Assembly (NCBI RefSeq): GCF_032854445.1
Contig: NC_088306.1
Coordinates: 16,833,764-16,897,763, forward strand
Origin: Liolophura sinensis
Lineage: Eukaryota > Mollusca > Polyplacophora > Chitonida > Chitonidae
Reading direction: 5' to 3'
Length of the DNA stretch: 64,000 nucleotides
Of the stretch, positions 48,166 through 61,000 are shown piece by piece. Position 1 is the first letter of the stretch. The number at the start of each line of letters is the position of its first letter. The translations under genes were made by a program, and so were the position numbers. The notes under the pieces are model-generated. The model was given only the letters and a program-made list of their open reading frames with translations, ran no database searches and was not told where the DNA came from.

Positions 48166-49067
48166 ATTATGTTAGGTAGCCGGTATAAATTATATGTCTT
48201 TCCTTTTCGTATTTTTTATCAAAGACTCAAAACCTTTTCCCGGCTGAGTCAACGGAACTACTGACGCAACCCAGTATGTGGGAACCAGGGTCTGCTTATA
48301 CAGTTTTGAAGCTCTGGTCTCTTACATAACCTTAGATGCGTTTATGTGACTTCTGCATATTTGTCATTTTTTTTTTTATCACCACGATTCATAACTTCTG
48401 CAAAGTGCATGTTGTTACCATATTAGCCAAAGTTACCCTGAAATAGGACATAATTGTGTCGCAACTGTGTTAATGTGTTCGTTGAGTATATGAGCGAGCG
48501 CTTCGCCGGTCATAATTAGCGACAATGAGAGTCGGTGCAGGTGCGAAAATTGTTAGGAACACACTTTTCCCAAGCATGGATCACCCCGGAACTAGAAAAA
48601 AATTAGACATTGCGTCAACTAGCGATTTTTGTGTTGTATACAACCCGATTGTGTGTACCCAAGCCATGAGGTCCTGGAAACAGGCTCTAGTGTGGGCGTA
48701 CAGATTTTTGCCGTATACGTTCTACTCGCTTTTCTTAACATTCTTTATATACCTCAAATTAAAGTTCAGTTTTCATGTCCTGGAAACAGAATTGGATGAA
48801 GTTGTTCTACCCAGAACACTTGGATATTGATTTATGAACACACGTTGTAAGCAATTTGCAATGGCCGCGAAAAGAACCGCGACAGGCAGCGCCACCTGGC
48901 TTATGCGCGAGATAGCCCAAATGTTCATGAAAAAAAGACAATATTTGTAATGCTACATGGATGTTACAGTATCATTCTTTTCTCTCTCGCGCACACACAT
49001 CCACTCTAATTTTGGAATTTCCAGTATTTCTGCTGACATTTTACACCATGTGACAATCAGAGTGTTG

Positions 49068-52000
49068 TTATACTGATCCATCTGTTTGAACAGGCGCTAA
49101 CAGTTTGTTACTGGCAGCTTCTTGTTGAAATCCGGGTAGGAAGGGGCAGAACCGAGTCCATTTCCGGCTTGTAAAATAGTTATGTACATAAGGGAGGCGG
49201 TGTACCAGCGCCCTCTCACCGGAAGTTATAGGTTCTCCATCTTGCAGATCTGGTTTTCGACCAGGGTCACCTGGACAAAAGATAAAAAATGGGATAAGAC
49301 GAACTTAAATTTGGTATGTTAATTAAGACAAAAGAAAGTAACAATGCCTAGACCCAAGGCAATAATAAAACCCTCAATGTGTGTGTCGGGTAGTGGGGGT
49401 GAAGGGGAGGACTTCTGCAAGAAGTTGCCTGGCCATCAACCATTTTGCATGTGACATAGCAAGTTTCAGTTCGATTTATGCAATATTTTAATTTGATTTT
49501 GGAGGTAAAAGTACATTAGATTGGTTGGCCAGATTCGGATCACAATTCTATCAGTCTACGTAAAATGATGCCCTCATAATATGCTTGAGTAAACAACTTA
49601 AAACCATGTGAAAAGGTGGACGAACTACAGTGTTATGTGACATGTGAGCAATCTTTGATCGTGGCTTTAAGTCAGGAAGTCTGCCTCGTTTCCTTCGAGC
49701 TCTGACTGGTTTCCTGCTGCCATACATCTGACCGATCTCATACAAACGAAACACTATTCAGCCTTAAACAATAAGTTAAATAAACCTCAACCAATAAATT
49801 TAACATTTCAATGAGCAATCAAATAACATATTCTACACACATGTAGCCTAGCCGTCTTGACTTGTGACAATTAGGGTTGATCTCACCCAGTATCTCTTAT
49901 CTCGTCATTTTTACTTGAATATGAGCGGAGAGAGAGTTGCTTAGAAGATAACAACGGAGAAGACGGGGTAAGCTGATAAGGCAAAACGTCCTGCATGGGA
50001 AAATACAGCCTGCATGTCGTAATGCCCTGACGAGTGCATGTGAGAGTTACGCTGACGCTATCTCCAAACGCACAGTCACGTGTACTTATTTCCTTATCAG
50101 ATTTGTTATCTAACAGTTTAATAGTCGATAACGGTATACTCTGCATAACAATGAGCCCAGTTATTCATCTCACATGTCACCCACAACACGTACTGTTTCC
50201 TGACCATCATCATTGTGATCTAACAGTAGCAATACGGTTTTAAAGCAGTAAAAAATTCGAAGTTCTGAAATATATTAGTTTTCAGTGGTTGTCCGCCGAA
50301 ATTTACTTAATTCTATGCTTTGTTTCACTTTTAAATTACACCAGGTGAGCTATTTTGCAGTGATTATGAGGTACACTAAATGAGCACTGTACAACTGCAA
50401 AAATATGCCAAGAAAAAAAATCTGAAAGAGATAGAAAATATTTACCTGGTAAGGTGTTGTCTAGGAAACAGGCTACCACCCCGGCCACAAATAATGGCGC
50501 TCCAAACATGGCTCTAATTACATTGTTCAACTCCGGAATTCCTTAAATAAAGAAATTTACACTTAACAAATAACGGTTTATAATTTTAAAAATCTTAAAA
50601 ATAGCATATACTTATTGCGACTTAAAACATGCACAAAACTTTAAAGTTGTTTCATTTTCCCACTAAATAAATCCACAGAGACATTAATTTTAGATGTTCG
50701 CCTTTAACACTAAAATATCGTCTTTATAGAAGCATACGATTTCACATGATTAAGTGAAGGTATTTTCAAATACCGTTTTTATTCATCCTCTTTTATAATC
50801 ATGATTGCCTTAATTTCGTGCGATTTCATTCCTTTATTATAAAACAAATTTTATCGCCGTTCTAAAGCTAATGGTATTGTTTGAAGAATTCCTTTGCATA
50901 ATAAGGTGTTTTTTTTCTTCTTTTTTTTTGTTATTGTAGGCATATTGGATCCTCTCTGTCCTCAATATGCTTCCGGTAACAATTCTAACGTTGTATTTTC
51001 TTTTTAAATCTTCTATTTTGGGGGAAAATTTCCGGTTTCCTCAGCAGATAAACCAATAGACTGCCGTTGGATAAGTAAAACACAAGTACGGGGTAAAACA
51101 AGAATCATATAAATAAATAAATAAATATTTGTGAAAATTTACTAAAATATCCGTCTTATGGATTATGATTTTTGTGAGTATAGTGTTGCGTCAAGCTCGA
51201 CTAGTACACATGTATTCATTCCTTGGCATGCAAATCTTGACGTGCAGCTGATAAACTATCATTTAATACACGCATGTAGATTTTCACAACTTGCACAATC
51301 TCCGCGATGTACCAGTCGTGCAACCTTTGACCTTGATCGAGTGATATTTACTTGTTACACCAGATATTTTGTCATATATTCTGCGGTGCTGTTTTAACTC
51401 GGTTAGCTTAACACGGATTCTATATCACGTATAGGCTCTGCAGGACAGCTGTCATGTCAGTTATTACGTGTCTGATAGGCATCTGACCGAAATATCAGGA
51501 ATCACAGTTTAAACGTTCTTTGGTGCTTTATATCAATTTGAAAGAAAGGAAATAATTAAGAAATGAACATGAAATGAGTTCCTTATTCAATGTCAACCAC
51601 ATCTCAACAACATTTGACTTATGTGACGACGGGCAAGTTTAACAGTGGAAGAATAAAAAGGGGCTATATAAGTTCGACCACTGTTAATTCTGTTCGGATT
51701 TGACACACAGATGAGATTTAACGGTTTGTGTACTGGACGGAAACTGTATCCAGTATTAATCCTGTTCGGATTTCACACACGGAAGAGATCTAACGGTTTG
51801 TGTACTGGACGGAAACTCTCTCCAGTATTAATCCTGTCCGGATTTGACACACAGATGAGATCTAACGGTTTGTGCTCTAATCCGCATGGAAACTTTCACC
51901 AGTGTTAATCCTGACCAGATTTTACACTAAGATGAAACCTAAAGGTTTGTGTGCTGATCAGGACAGAAACTTTCACCAGAGTAAACCCTGTCCGGATTTG

Positions 52001-55000
52001 ACACACATGTGAGATGTAACAGTTTGGGTGCTGAATGAAAACTTTCTCTCCAGTGTTAATCATGTCCGGATTTGACACACAGATGAGATCAAACGTCATA
52101 TGTACTGATCAAGATGTAACCTCTCGCAAGTGCTAACCCTGTCCGGTGTTGACACACAGATGGGATCTAACGGTCTGTGTAGTCATCAAGACGGAAACTC
52201 CTGTCCGGACTTGACTCACAGATTAGCTCTAACGGTTTGCGTGCTGATAAAATAGAAATTATCACTAGCGATAGTCCGGGTTTGATCTCAAAGGTTAGAT
52301 TTAACGGTTCTGTACTGGTCCGGACACAACTCTCACCAGTGTTAATCCTGTCCGGATTCCGGATGATCAGCTGAGGTATCATGTAACCCACCAGTATCGA
52401 CAGTCCTACAGTCATACAGTTCCGGGGCCTCTTCATCTCGTACTGGTTCAGTTCCGCTAGCAGCACCCCAACGACGGACCCCAAGATCACCAACATAACC
52501 CCACCGATCACAGGCTTGGGAATAATCACCAGGAAGGCGCCTATCTTCCCGACAACCCCTAGAAATATGAGCAGCAAACCTGCGCACTGGAACACCCGCC
52601 GGCTGGTAACCTGGGTACAGACAAACACAATACGAAAATTCTTTAATATTGTATTCCATGCACAGGTGGTAGTGAACCAAAATAAAATTCCAAATTCTAA
52701 TTCAAACTGGTTTTAAAGCATTGATGCTTGTATAAATTCTAGCTTAGTAGATCACAGAGTTGATAAAGGGCTTTGTTTGCTAAGTATCTATGGCTATAGT
52801 CGACACATTTTCGGATGTTTTCATTCGCTGTATATACGGCAAAATCACGTCATAAAACAGTATACTGCGCATGTGTATCTTTTGAATGACAAGTATTTAT
52901 CAATAAGAGCCAATCAAGTTTCTCCTAACATTGTTGACGAAAGAGGATATGAGATATTTATCCCACCTTCTTTATACCATATTTTGAGTCATATTTTTCT
53001 GATGGACATAATTATATGATAATGTAATTATTTTTTCAAAGTCTTGAGCGGGTCGAAGTCTCGAATGACAACGTAGTGCTTCTAATCAACGGTAACATAC
53101 GAAGCCCTGGTTTTACTTACGCCCGAGATAGCCAGCGATCCTGTCACAGAAATATGAGTGGATGTAGCGAGGCCTGCACCAAATGCCCCAGACAAGATGC
53201 TACAAGACCCCTCGATTAGCAGACCCCGGTTTGTAGCATGTGCTGGCGGTCGCGGAATCTGGCAAATTCGTGTCACGATGTTGTAGTCTGCCAGGGAGTC
53301 AATGATAGAACTGATCATGGCGACCAACAGCCCAAAGAATAAAGTCAGACTGAACCTCGGTGTACCAAACTGACCTGAATAACACAACCGTAAAATTTAT
53401 TTATTCATCTGAATATCTGTATCATTTACGCTGTACTACAGAAAAATTAACTTATGTCAGATGAAAGTCAAGTTTTTGGTTGGAGAAAATCACATGTCGC
53501 CTTTCAGGCCTTCTCATATACTCGTAATCCAATTAGCGGGATTTGGACTGAAACGCGTAAATTCGTTATCCAAGAATTTGTCGTCTCCTTTAGGATAGTC
53601 GTGGGGTTTTCCCGGGTTCCGCCCTATTTCCTCACACCATAATGTGGCCGCAGTCGTATAAATGAAATATTCTAACATCTAAGTGACATCTAATTGGTAT
53701 GTGACGTTTTGGGTGACGTGATAAATATGGTAAGATGTTACTCGAAAATTTAATCAGTAGCTTAAGTTTATACTGTTACCTGGATAAGGAAAGTAAAACC
53801 AGCTAGCCAGTTCTACAGTATCTGCTTTACTGTCCGTCCTGGCGTGGAACTGTATGTCGTCCGGATCCTCCGGAAGTCTTCCGGTTACGGTAAGAACGTG
53901 ACAAAGTAACCAGCCCAGGCCAATACTGATTAAAACCTGTGTACAAAATGCAAGGAATAAGTTTACAGTTAGACTCTGCCCTCGTATAGAATATTGTAAT
54001 GGTCAGTCGGGGACACACTAGACGGATATTTTCGCTCCTACAGGCGTATTTTGTGAATTTCTAAAAATCCGCTTAGTGTGCCCCGCGCCGGCGACGGCGT
54101 ATTTCGGAGGCGATTTTGTCCGCCCCAAAATTCGCTTGTATCCAACATGTGAGATACTAGCGAAGAAATACGCCGGCGATTTCAATCGGTTCGCGAAGTG
54201 TGTTCGCTCTAGTGAATTTCGGCGATCGAGATGATGAATTGTGTTGAACTGTAAATTTTTGTTTACTTCGTCACATGACATAACGTAATGACCACGATCA
54301 ACGGAGAAATTAGCCTGGTGTGTCTGCAGCTAACCTGCGAATATCGTCAGCGTATTTCAAGGGCGACTGAGTTCGCCCCTACACGCGAAAAAATGTTACG
54401 AAAAACATCTCAGATATTAGCGAAGAAATACGCCGGCGATTGCACTCTGTTCGCGTAGTGTGTCATCTCCAGCGACTTCAAGACGACCGAGCTGACCAAT
54501 TAAACAACATCGAATTGTGTTGAAGTGTCAATTTTTTCCGTAACATGTGACAGATCAGTAAATGGACTAAAAGCCGAGTTTAATCGCCCTCGAAATAGGC
54601 TGACGGTATTCGCAGCATAGTTGCAGACACACTAGGCGGGTTTTTGAGTTGATCGTGGTCAGCACGTTGACAATTCCACACAATTCGGTGTTGTTTGATT
54701 GGTCAGCTCGATCGTCTTGAAGTCGCTGGAGCGGACACCTGCACACTACGTGGGCACAGTGAAATCGCTGGCGTATTTCTTCGCTAGTATCTGATATGTT
54801 TGATACAAGCGAATTTCCAGGCGGACAATTAATATCGCCTGCGGAATACGCCGTGGCCGGCGCGGAGATACTAGGCAGATTTCTAGAAATTCACAAGATA
54901 CGCCTGGGGCTGCTTGCACAAAGCGATCCTAGGCTAAGTTGACTGTAACTACCATGGCGACGCATGTTAAAGACATATGTTGTTATGGTAGTTACAGTCA

Positions 55001-58000
55001 ACTTAGGCTACCATTGCTTCATGCAGGAGGCCCCTGTACGAGCCGTACAATCCATCTAGTGTGTCCCCGGCTTTATGGATACAATCCTTCAACAATATAA
55101 AAATAATACAAAAGAAAAGATAATAGTAGTTGTCATTGTCTGAAGTTCTGTTGTCTCTCTCCCACTAACTGACTCAACTCCGTCAGTGTACAGTTGTCTG
55201 TCTGATAACAAACACAGTGCCAAACTCTTAAGATGTAAACACTACAACGTCAACACATTCCATGCATATTACGTATTTTGCGCTGCAAGCCATTCTTTGT
55301 ATGGCAAGACAATGAATTTTAATTTAAATCAAATGCTGAATATTGTAACCAAAGGCAGATTTGTCCTAAGTGTATTCCATGGGTACTATAATATAAATAT
55401 CGTCATTTTAATATCATATCTAAAAACTGGATTACAATATTCCATTAATTGCACAGGAGAATTTTAATAAGTGAAATCTTTCTCTGGCTGACTAACAAAT
55501 CAATAGCTAACGTCGCCGATATCTCTATTGGGGTCAAACTAAATATATATATATAATTAAGGCAGATAACTCACAGCATATGTTCTGAGGAACCTTGATC
55601 TTGTCGTTTTCCAGCCTTGACCTCTTTTCCAGTAGAGGAGGGGAACTTGAACATTGACCATGAAGGTTGTCAGGATGAGTAACGTGGCCAGCGTACTGCC
55701 ATGAAAACCAATCGGAAGTCATAAAAAAACAGCTAGCATGCACTGTCCGAAAGTCAAAAACTCAAGCGATTCGGAAAGATGCATGCATGGGCGTAATCAA
55801 AATAAACGTATCTTACTTCTCCGAAATTTGGAATGTGTCAATGACTGAACGATGAAAGAGAAGCAGTTTGGTCGTGAATCTCGCAGGATCCCGTGCAATG
55901 GTGTCCAGTGGGGGAGATCTGGTAAGTGTGTTCAATTTAGATTCTCGGTTTCCACAGGTGCTACTTCAGACGTAGAAAGCGACAAGTCAATGTAATATAG
56001 AGCAGTCACTCGATGTAACTTCAGCGATGTTGTGGTTACTTCAGATGTAGTTGGCGATAAGTCAATACAGCAAACAGTCACTAGATCTAACTTCAGTGAG
56101 GTGGTTCAAACTTCAGATCTGGTAAGCGACAAGTGAGTATAGAAAGTAGCCACTAGATCTAACTTCAGTGAGGTTGTTCAAACTTCAGATCTGGTAAGCG
56201 ACAAGTGAGTATAGGAAATAGTCACTAGATCTAACTTCAGTGAGGTTGTTCAAACTTCAGATCTGGTAAGCGACAAGTGAGTATAGGAAGTAGTCACTAG
56301 ATCTAACTTCAGTGAGGTTGTTCATACTTCAGATCTGGTAAGCGACAAGTGAGTATAGAAAGTAGCCACTAGATCTAACTTCAGTGAGGTTGTTCATACT
56401 TCAGATCTGGTAAGCGACAAGTGAGTATAGGAAGTAGACACTAGATCTAACTTCAGTGAGGTTGTTCAAACTTCAGATCTGGTAAGCGACAAGTGAGTAA
56501 AGGAAGTAGACACTAGATCTAACTTCAGTGAGGTTGTTCAAACTTCAGACCTGGTAAGCGACAAGTGAGTATAGGAAGTAGACACTAGATCTAACTTCAG
56601 TGAGGTTGTTCAAACTTCAGGCCTGGTAAGCGACAAGTGAGTATAGGAAGTAGTCACTAGATCTAACTTCAGTGAGGTTGTTCATAGTAAAGGACACGTC
56701 AATATAGGGATCAATCACCGCACATCTGATTTTGGTGAGCTTGGATGAAAAGCCTCCAAGTTATTTTGTCTCTCAAGATCATAATCTTACGAAAACGAAA
56801 TGCTCGCCTTACAAAAAGGCAATTCCAAGGTGAATGATGACGAATTTGATGAGAGCTTCCGCCACCTTCAGTATCATGACAACACCAGAGGAGGCTACAG
56901 TGAGGGGGCCAATAATTCTGAGGATCTGTCCGCCCAGGCCCGTGGCCCCGACCAATGCGTGAAAAACTGACACCGTCATCAGAACACCGCACACCTGGGA
57001 GAGAGGAAAGTAAGAGTTACTGGGAGCAGAAGGACATGGAAGGAGGTTGAGAATATTTATGCAATGTGCTGTACAACTTCTTGAACAATGAATTCCCCAG
57101 GCCCCTGAAGCATCAATTCCTGTTCACGGCTTGAATCGTGCACCGAAGAGACTAATAGTTTTTGTCCAAAATTAACTGGCCATAGACCAGTTAGGGTGTG
57201 CGTTTGAATCCAGCTCTGGCCTTTTGATCCCGATTTTACGTGGTTTTTATGCCAAGTACCTGCTTGAAGAGTGGTGTTTTTTCTCAGCTTTGTTCCGTGT
57301 GTTCTGTCCATAAACGTAAGGGTGTTCGTGTATATTTGGGGTTTTACGTCGTGCTTGCAAATTTTTCAGTCACATGACAACAAGGAGTCATTAGGTGTGT
57401 GTACACATTATGATTTATTTATTTATTTATTTATTTGATTGGTGTTAAGAATATTTCACTTATACGACGGTGGCCAACGTCATGGTGGGAGGAAACCTGG
57501 CAGAAACCGGGGAAAATTGCGCCGCGCTGGCGTGCTATCTCCTCGGCCATGTAGGCACCCTACATATTACGGTCCGAAATGCTGTCGCCACACATGCCGA
57601 AGACACAAGACATATAGTCTGCTACATTCAGCTGTCTCTAAAATCTCCCTGAACCCCCTAGCCAGTAGTCCGTGTCATCTCACGTAACACGGCTCTACAC
57701 ATTGATTTAAATGGCACTTGTTGTTGCGTGTCAGTATAATGTGACTGATCCGGGTGTCATGTACGGTGTCTTCGGCATGATACTTCAATGGCGGCACTTT
57801 GGCAGCATGGACTCTTCGTCGTCATATGACTGAAAAATTGTTAAGTACGACGTTAAATCCCACGCATACATACATATTATTACACAGAGAATGCAGATAA
57901 AAAATTTTTCTAATTCATAATGTTAAACTCCACGAGCTTGGTTTCGACACCAAGAATGCATTGCCTTGGGTGACGGCGTAATTATTCAAAAGCAAGTGTC

Positions 58001-61000
58001 ATACTGGACAATGGGAGTGGAGAGTAATTTTTGTTACATTGGCCTCACCAATAAGCGGTTAGAACAAAAACCACGCAGTAAAACAACCTGCACTTCTGAC
58101 TTAACGAATAGGTTACGTTGTCTTTTATATCAGAATTTCCTACCATCCAATACTATACTGCCGTGAGATCTTATACTACAAGACACACAAAAAAAACTTC
58201 ATTTACCTTATAAAGATTATATTATACTAAAACGGTTTCAAATATGGCACTGTCAGAAACAGGCTTTACAGTAGGTAGTCCATAGCAGTTTAGATAACTG
58301 GTGTCGCCCACCGTTAAAACATGTAGAACGCCCAATATCCCGTTGTTTTATTTTTAATAATTATGAGGTCATCCGAGCTTATGCAGTTTAGCATTATGAA
58401 TTGGAAAAAGTCATATCTTCATTTTCTTTGCAAGAATATGAACTTTCAACATATCCACATCCATATCCAAACTTGTGGTGTTACTTGTCACTGACTAAGG
58501 GCAATTTTTGTAGGGATTATGACTGATTTTACAACAACTGAATACAGGTGACTGATTAAAAGAAACATAATATAACACCTCACCCATGTCATATTTTTAG
58601 TAACTAGTTTTCTTTCCATGTTCTAACCTTGCAGTGTTGAACGCCAAACGAAGCAGCAACAAGTACCATTTTCAATAAACCTAAAAGTAAAATATTCTTA
58701 TACCGCCGTCAATAATAAAACGTATGTCCAATGCGTGATATTTCGATCAATCAATTGTCTGCAAGTCTGAGTTTGCAGCGAAGTAAGTCCAAAAAGAGAC
58801 GCTCTCTGGAACCTGGCAAACTCAGGGTAATTCCAATAGATTTTTGGTCTTTTCAGATTTCAAAACTGCGAACTGCTTTATTATTCTGCAAAGCATCCAG
58901 TTAAGGGCTTTGATATATCCTGTAAATCTTAATGTTGAGGCTGTGGTGGTATTAACTAAAATATCACTGCCAAAGCACCACTACATTCTGCTAGGTTTAT
59001 CAGGGCCCAGTCGTTCTAAAGCGCTGGTTTGAAAGACCCGGGATCAAACCCGGGTCTGGTCATACCACAGAGTTTTACAATGGTACTTGCTGCTGCCTCC
59101 CTTGGCGCTGGGTACTGAAAGGTCAGAGCAAGGAAACAGGACTGGTTGATCCAGTGTCAGTAGAATGAGACTGGGTAGGGTGTATTGTCTGGTGTCTTCG
59201 GTATCAACACACACCTGATGACTCGATATCGTCATCTGACTGAAAAATTGTTAAATACGACGTTTAATCCCAAGCACTCAATAATTATTCATTCATTATT
59301 CGTTCATTCTAAAGCGTATTAGCAGTTAAGCCCGGTATTAACGTTGGTCCGGACTGGTTTCCAATTAGAGCAAGACTTGCTTTTAGATTTCACCCCAGCT
59401 TATGCCCTTTTGAACAACTGATTCCCGGCGATATTACCTTATTATTAGGGAAATATTGCTTCCCATGAAGTTCATCTTCAAAAGCAATAAGTATGAGTTT
59501 TCAGTGAATCAAAACTAATAAAGTTTACCTCCATTAATCGCTCTTGCCAAACATCTTCTCGAAGTCCTGATGTTACCATTGTCCCGTTCACGGTTATCAT
59601 TGTCTGGTTTTCTGCCATGAATTGACATTCAACACAGATGACCCACAAGAGATGAAATTTAAATGAGACATAAAAATTGTTGTAACGTTGTTTTTGTGCT
59701 CGTATTAGAAAAAGACTGGTATTAAGATTTAGGCCTCTTTTAACTTTTTTAAAGAAAGATAATTAAAGTTAATTTTATATATGGTTTTCCAAGTTGTTTC
59801 TGTCATTCCAACTTTAAGTTTTAAATTATTAGCCGTTTTTTTATAAGTGTCTCCCTACTTTGTAAGGTTACCATTTGCATCAGGAACACATGCCCAATCC
59901 GGCATTGCCGCTCTGGATATGATTGGAACCACATAATACATGCTGGGCGCCTGGAAAACTGGGATCCTGAACATGGAAGGTTTTAAACGAATGGGATCAG
60001 ATCCGAATGCCAAAAATATTTTCGGTATGAATTTTTTTTTTCAGAAAAATATAATAAAAATATTACTGATCTGTCAATAAAGTGGACAGATAAAGGTACG
60101 TGTGGGTATTTTAATGGAAATATCTTTCCCAATATTTTCCCCATAAAATTGATGATTTATTTATTTATTTGATCGGTGTTTTACGGCGAACTCAAGAATA
60201 TTTCACTTATACGACGGCGGCCAGCATTATGGTGGGAGGAAACCCACGACCATCCGAAGGTTGCCGAGAGACCTTCCCACGTATGAGCTGGACTTGAACT
60301 CACATCGACCGCATTGGTGAGAGAGTCCTGGGTCATTACGCTGCGCTAGCGAGCTAATTGACTGATCCACGGAGGCCCCTCCATACAACTGAATGTTTTA
60401 TACAGGAATTACTAATCCTTGTGTAGGCCTATGAAAACTATGTTATACTGATAACCCTATAGTCAATGGAGTAACCAATGAAATCTGCCCAGTGGTTCTG
60501 CTTTATATTTAACGTGATGTTGGTGTCCATCCATCAGTGTCTGTATACAAATAGACCAGTAAGCATGAATTTGTGTTTACATTAAGTGTAAAAAGCCAAT
60601 AAACATGCAATAAATGTGTTTAGTAATGTTATTTATTTATTTGTTTATCTGATTGGTGTAATACGCCGTACTCAAGAGTATTTCACTTATACGACGACAG
60701 CCTTCAATATGGTTGGAGGAAACCGGGCAGAGCCCGGGGGAAACCCACGACCATCCACAGGTTGTTTAGTAATGTTAACATGCGACATATGTACATGGCA
60801 AACATGTTAGATTTACTTTGTAAAGATGTGACATAGCATCCTATTATAAGTATATACAATCCATTGAATGTCCGGCTTCTCGTTATTCAACCATCAGTCA
60901 TAGTTTGAACCAGAGGTCCAAAGTTGAAGACCCAAGCACAATGCCCGACAAACTCATGTTATTTTTATTATAGGATTAAATAATAGCAAGATCAGTGACA

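Larger units (their letters stand above)
44914..49067. other. Convergent intergenic region, genes C and SLC23
   Basis: AT-rich. It holds a family 3 repeat (46.48 kb) and a SINE fragment (48.06 kb). A GC-richer open patch at 47422-47670 (-) has no recognisable domain. The plus-strand frame 48525-48830 (101 codons) is also unassigned. Confidence 0.45.

Noticed and set aside
49219-49270. Donor-like CCG|GTGAGA ending SLC23 exon 11 at 49220
   Set aside because: Continuing past it yields LPYVHNYF...PFLPGF, the expected C-terminal motif.
52167-52340. C-terminal extension of SLC23 exon 9 (GESCVRTSTEPLNL...)
   Set aside because: This is intron and minisatellite sequence; the donor at 52337|52336 joins exon 10 in phase (NTG|IPELNN).
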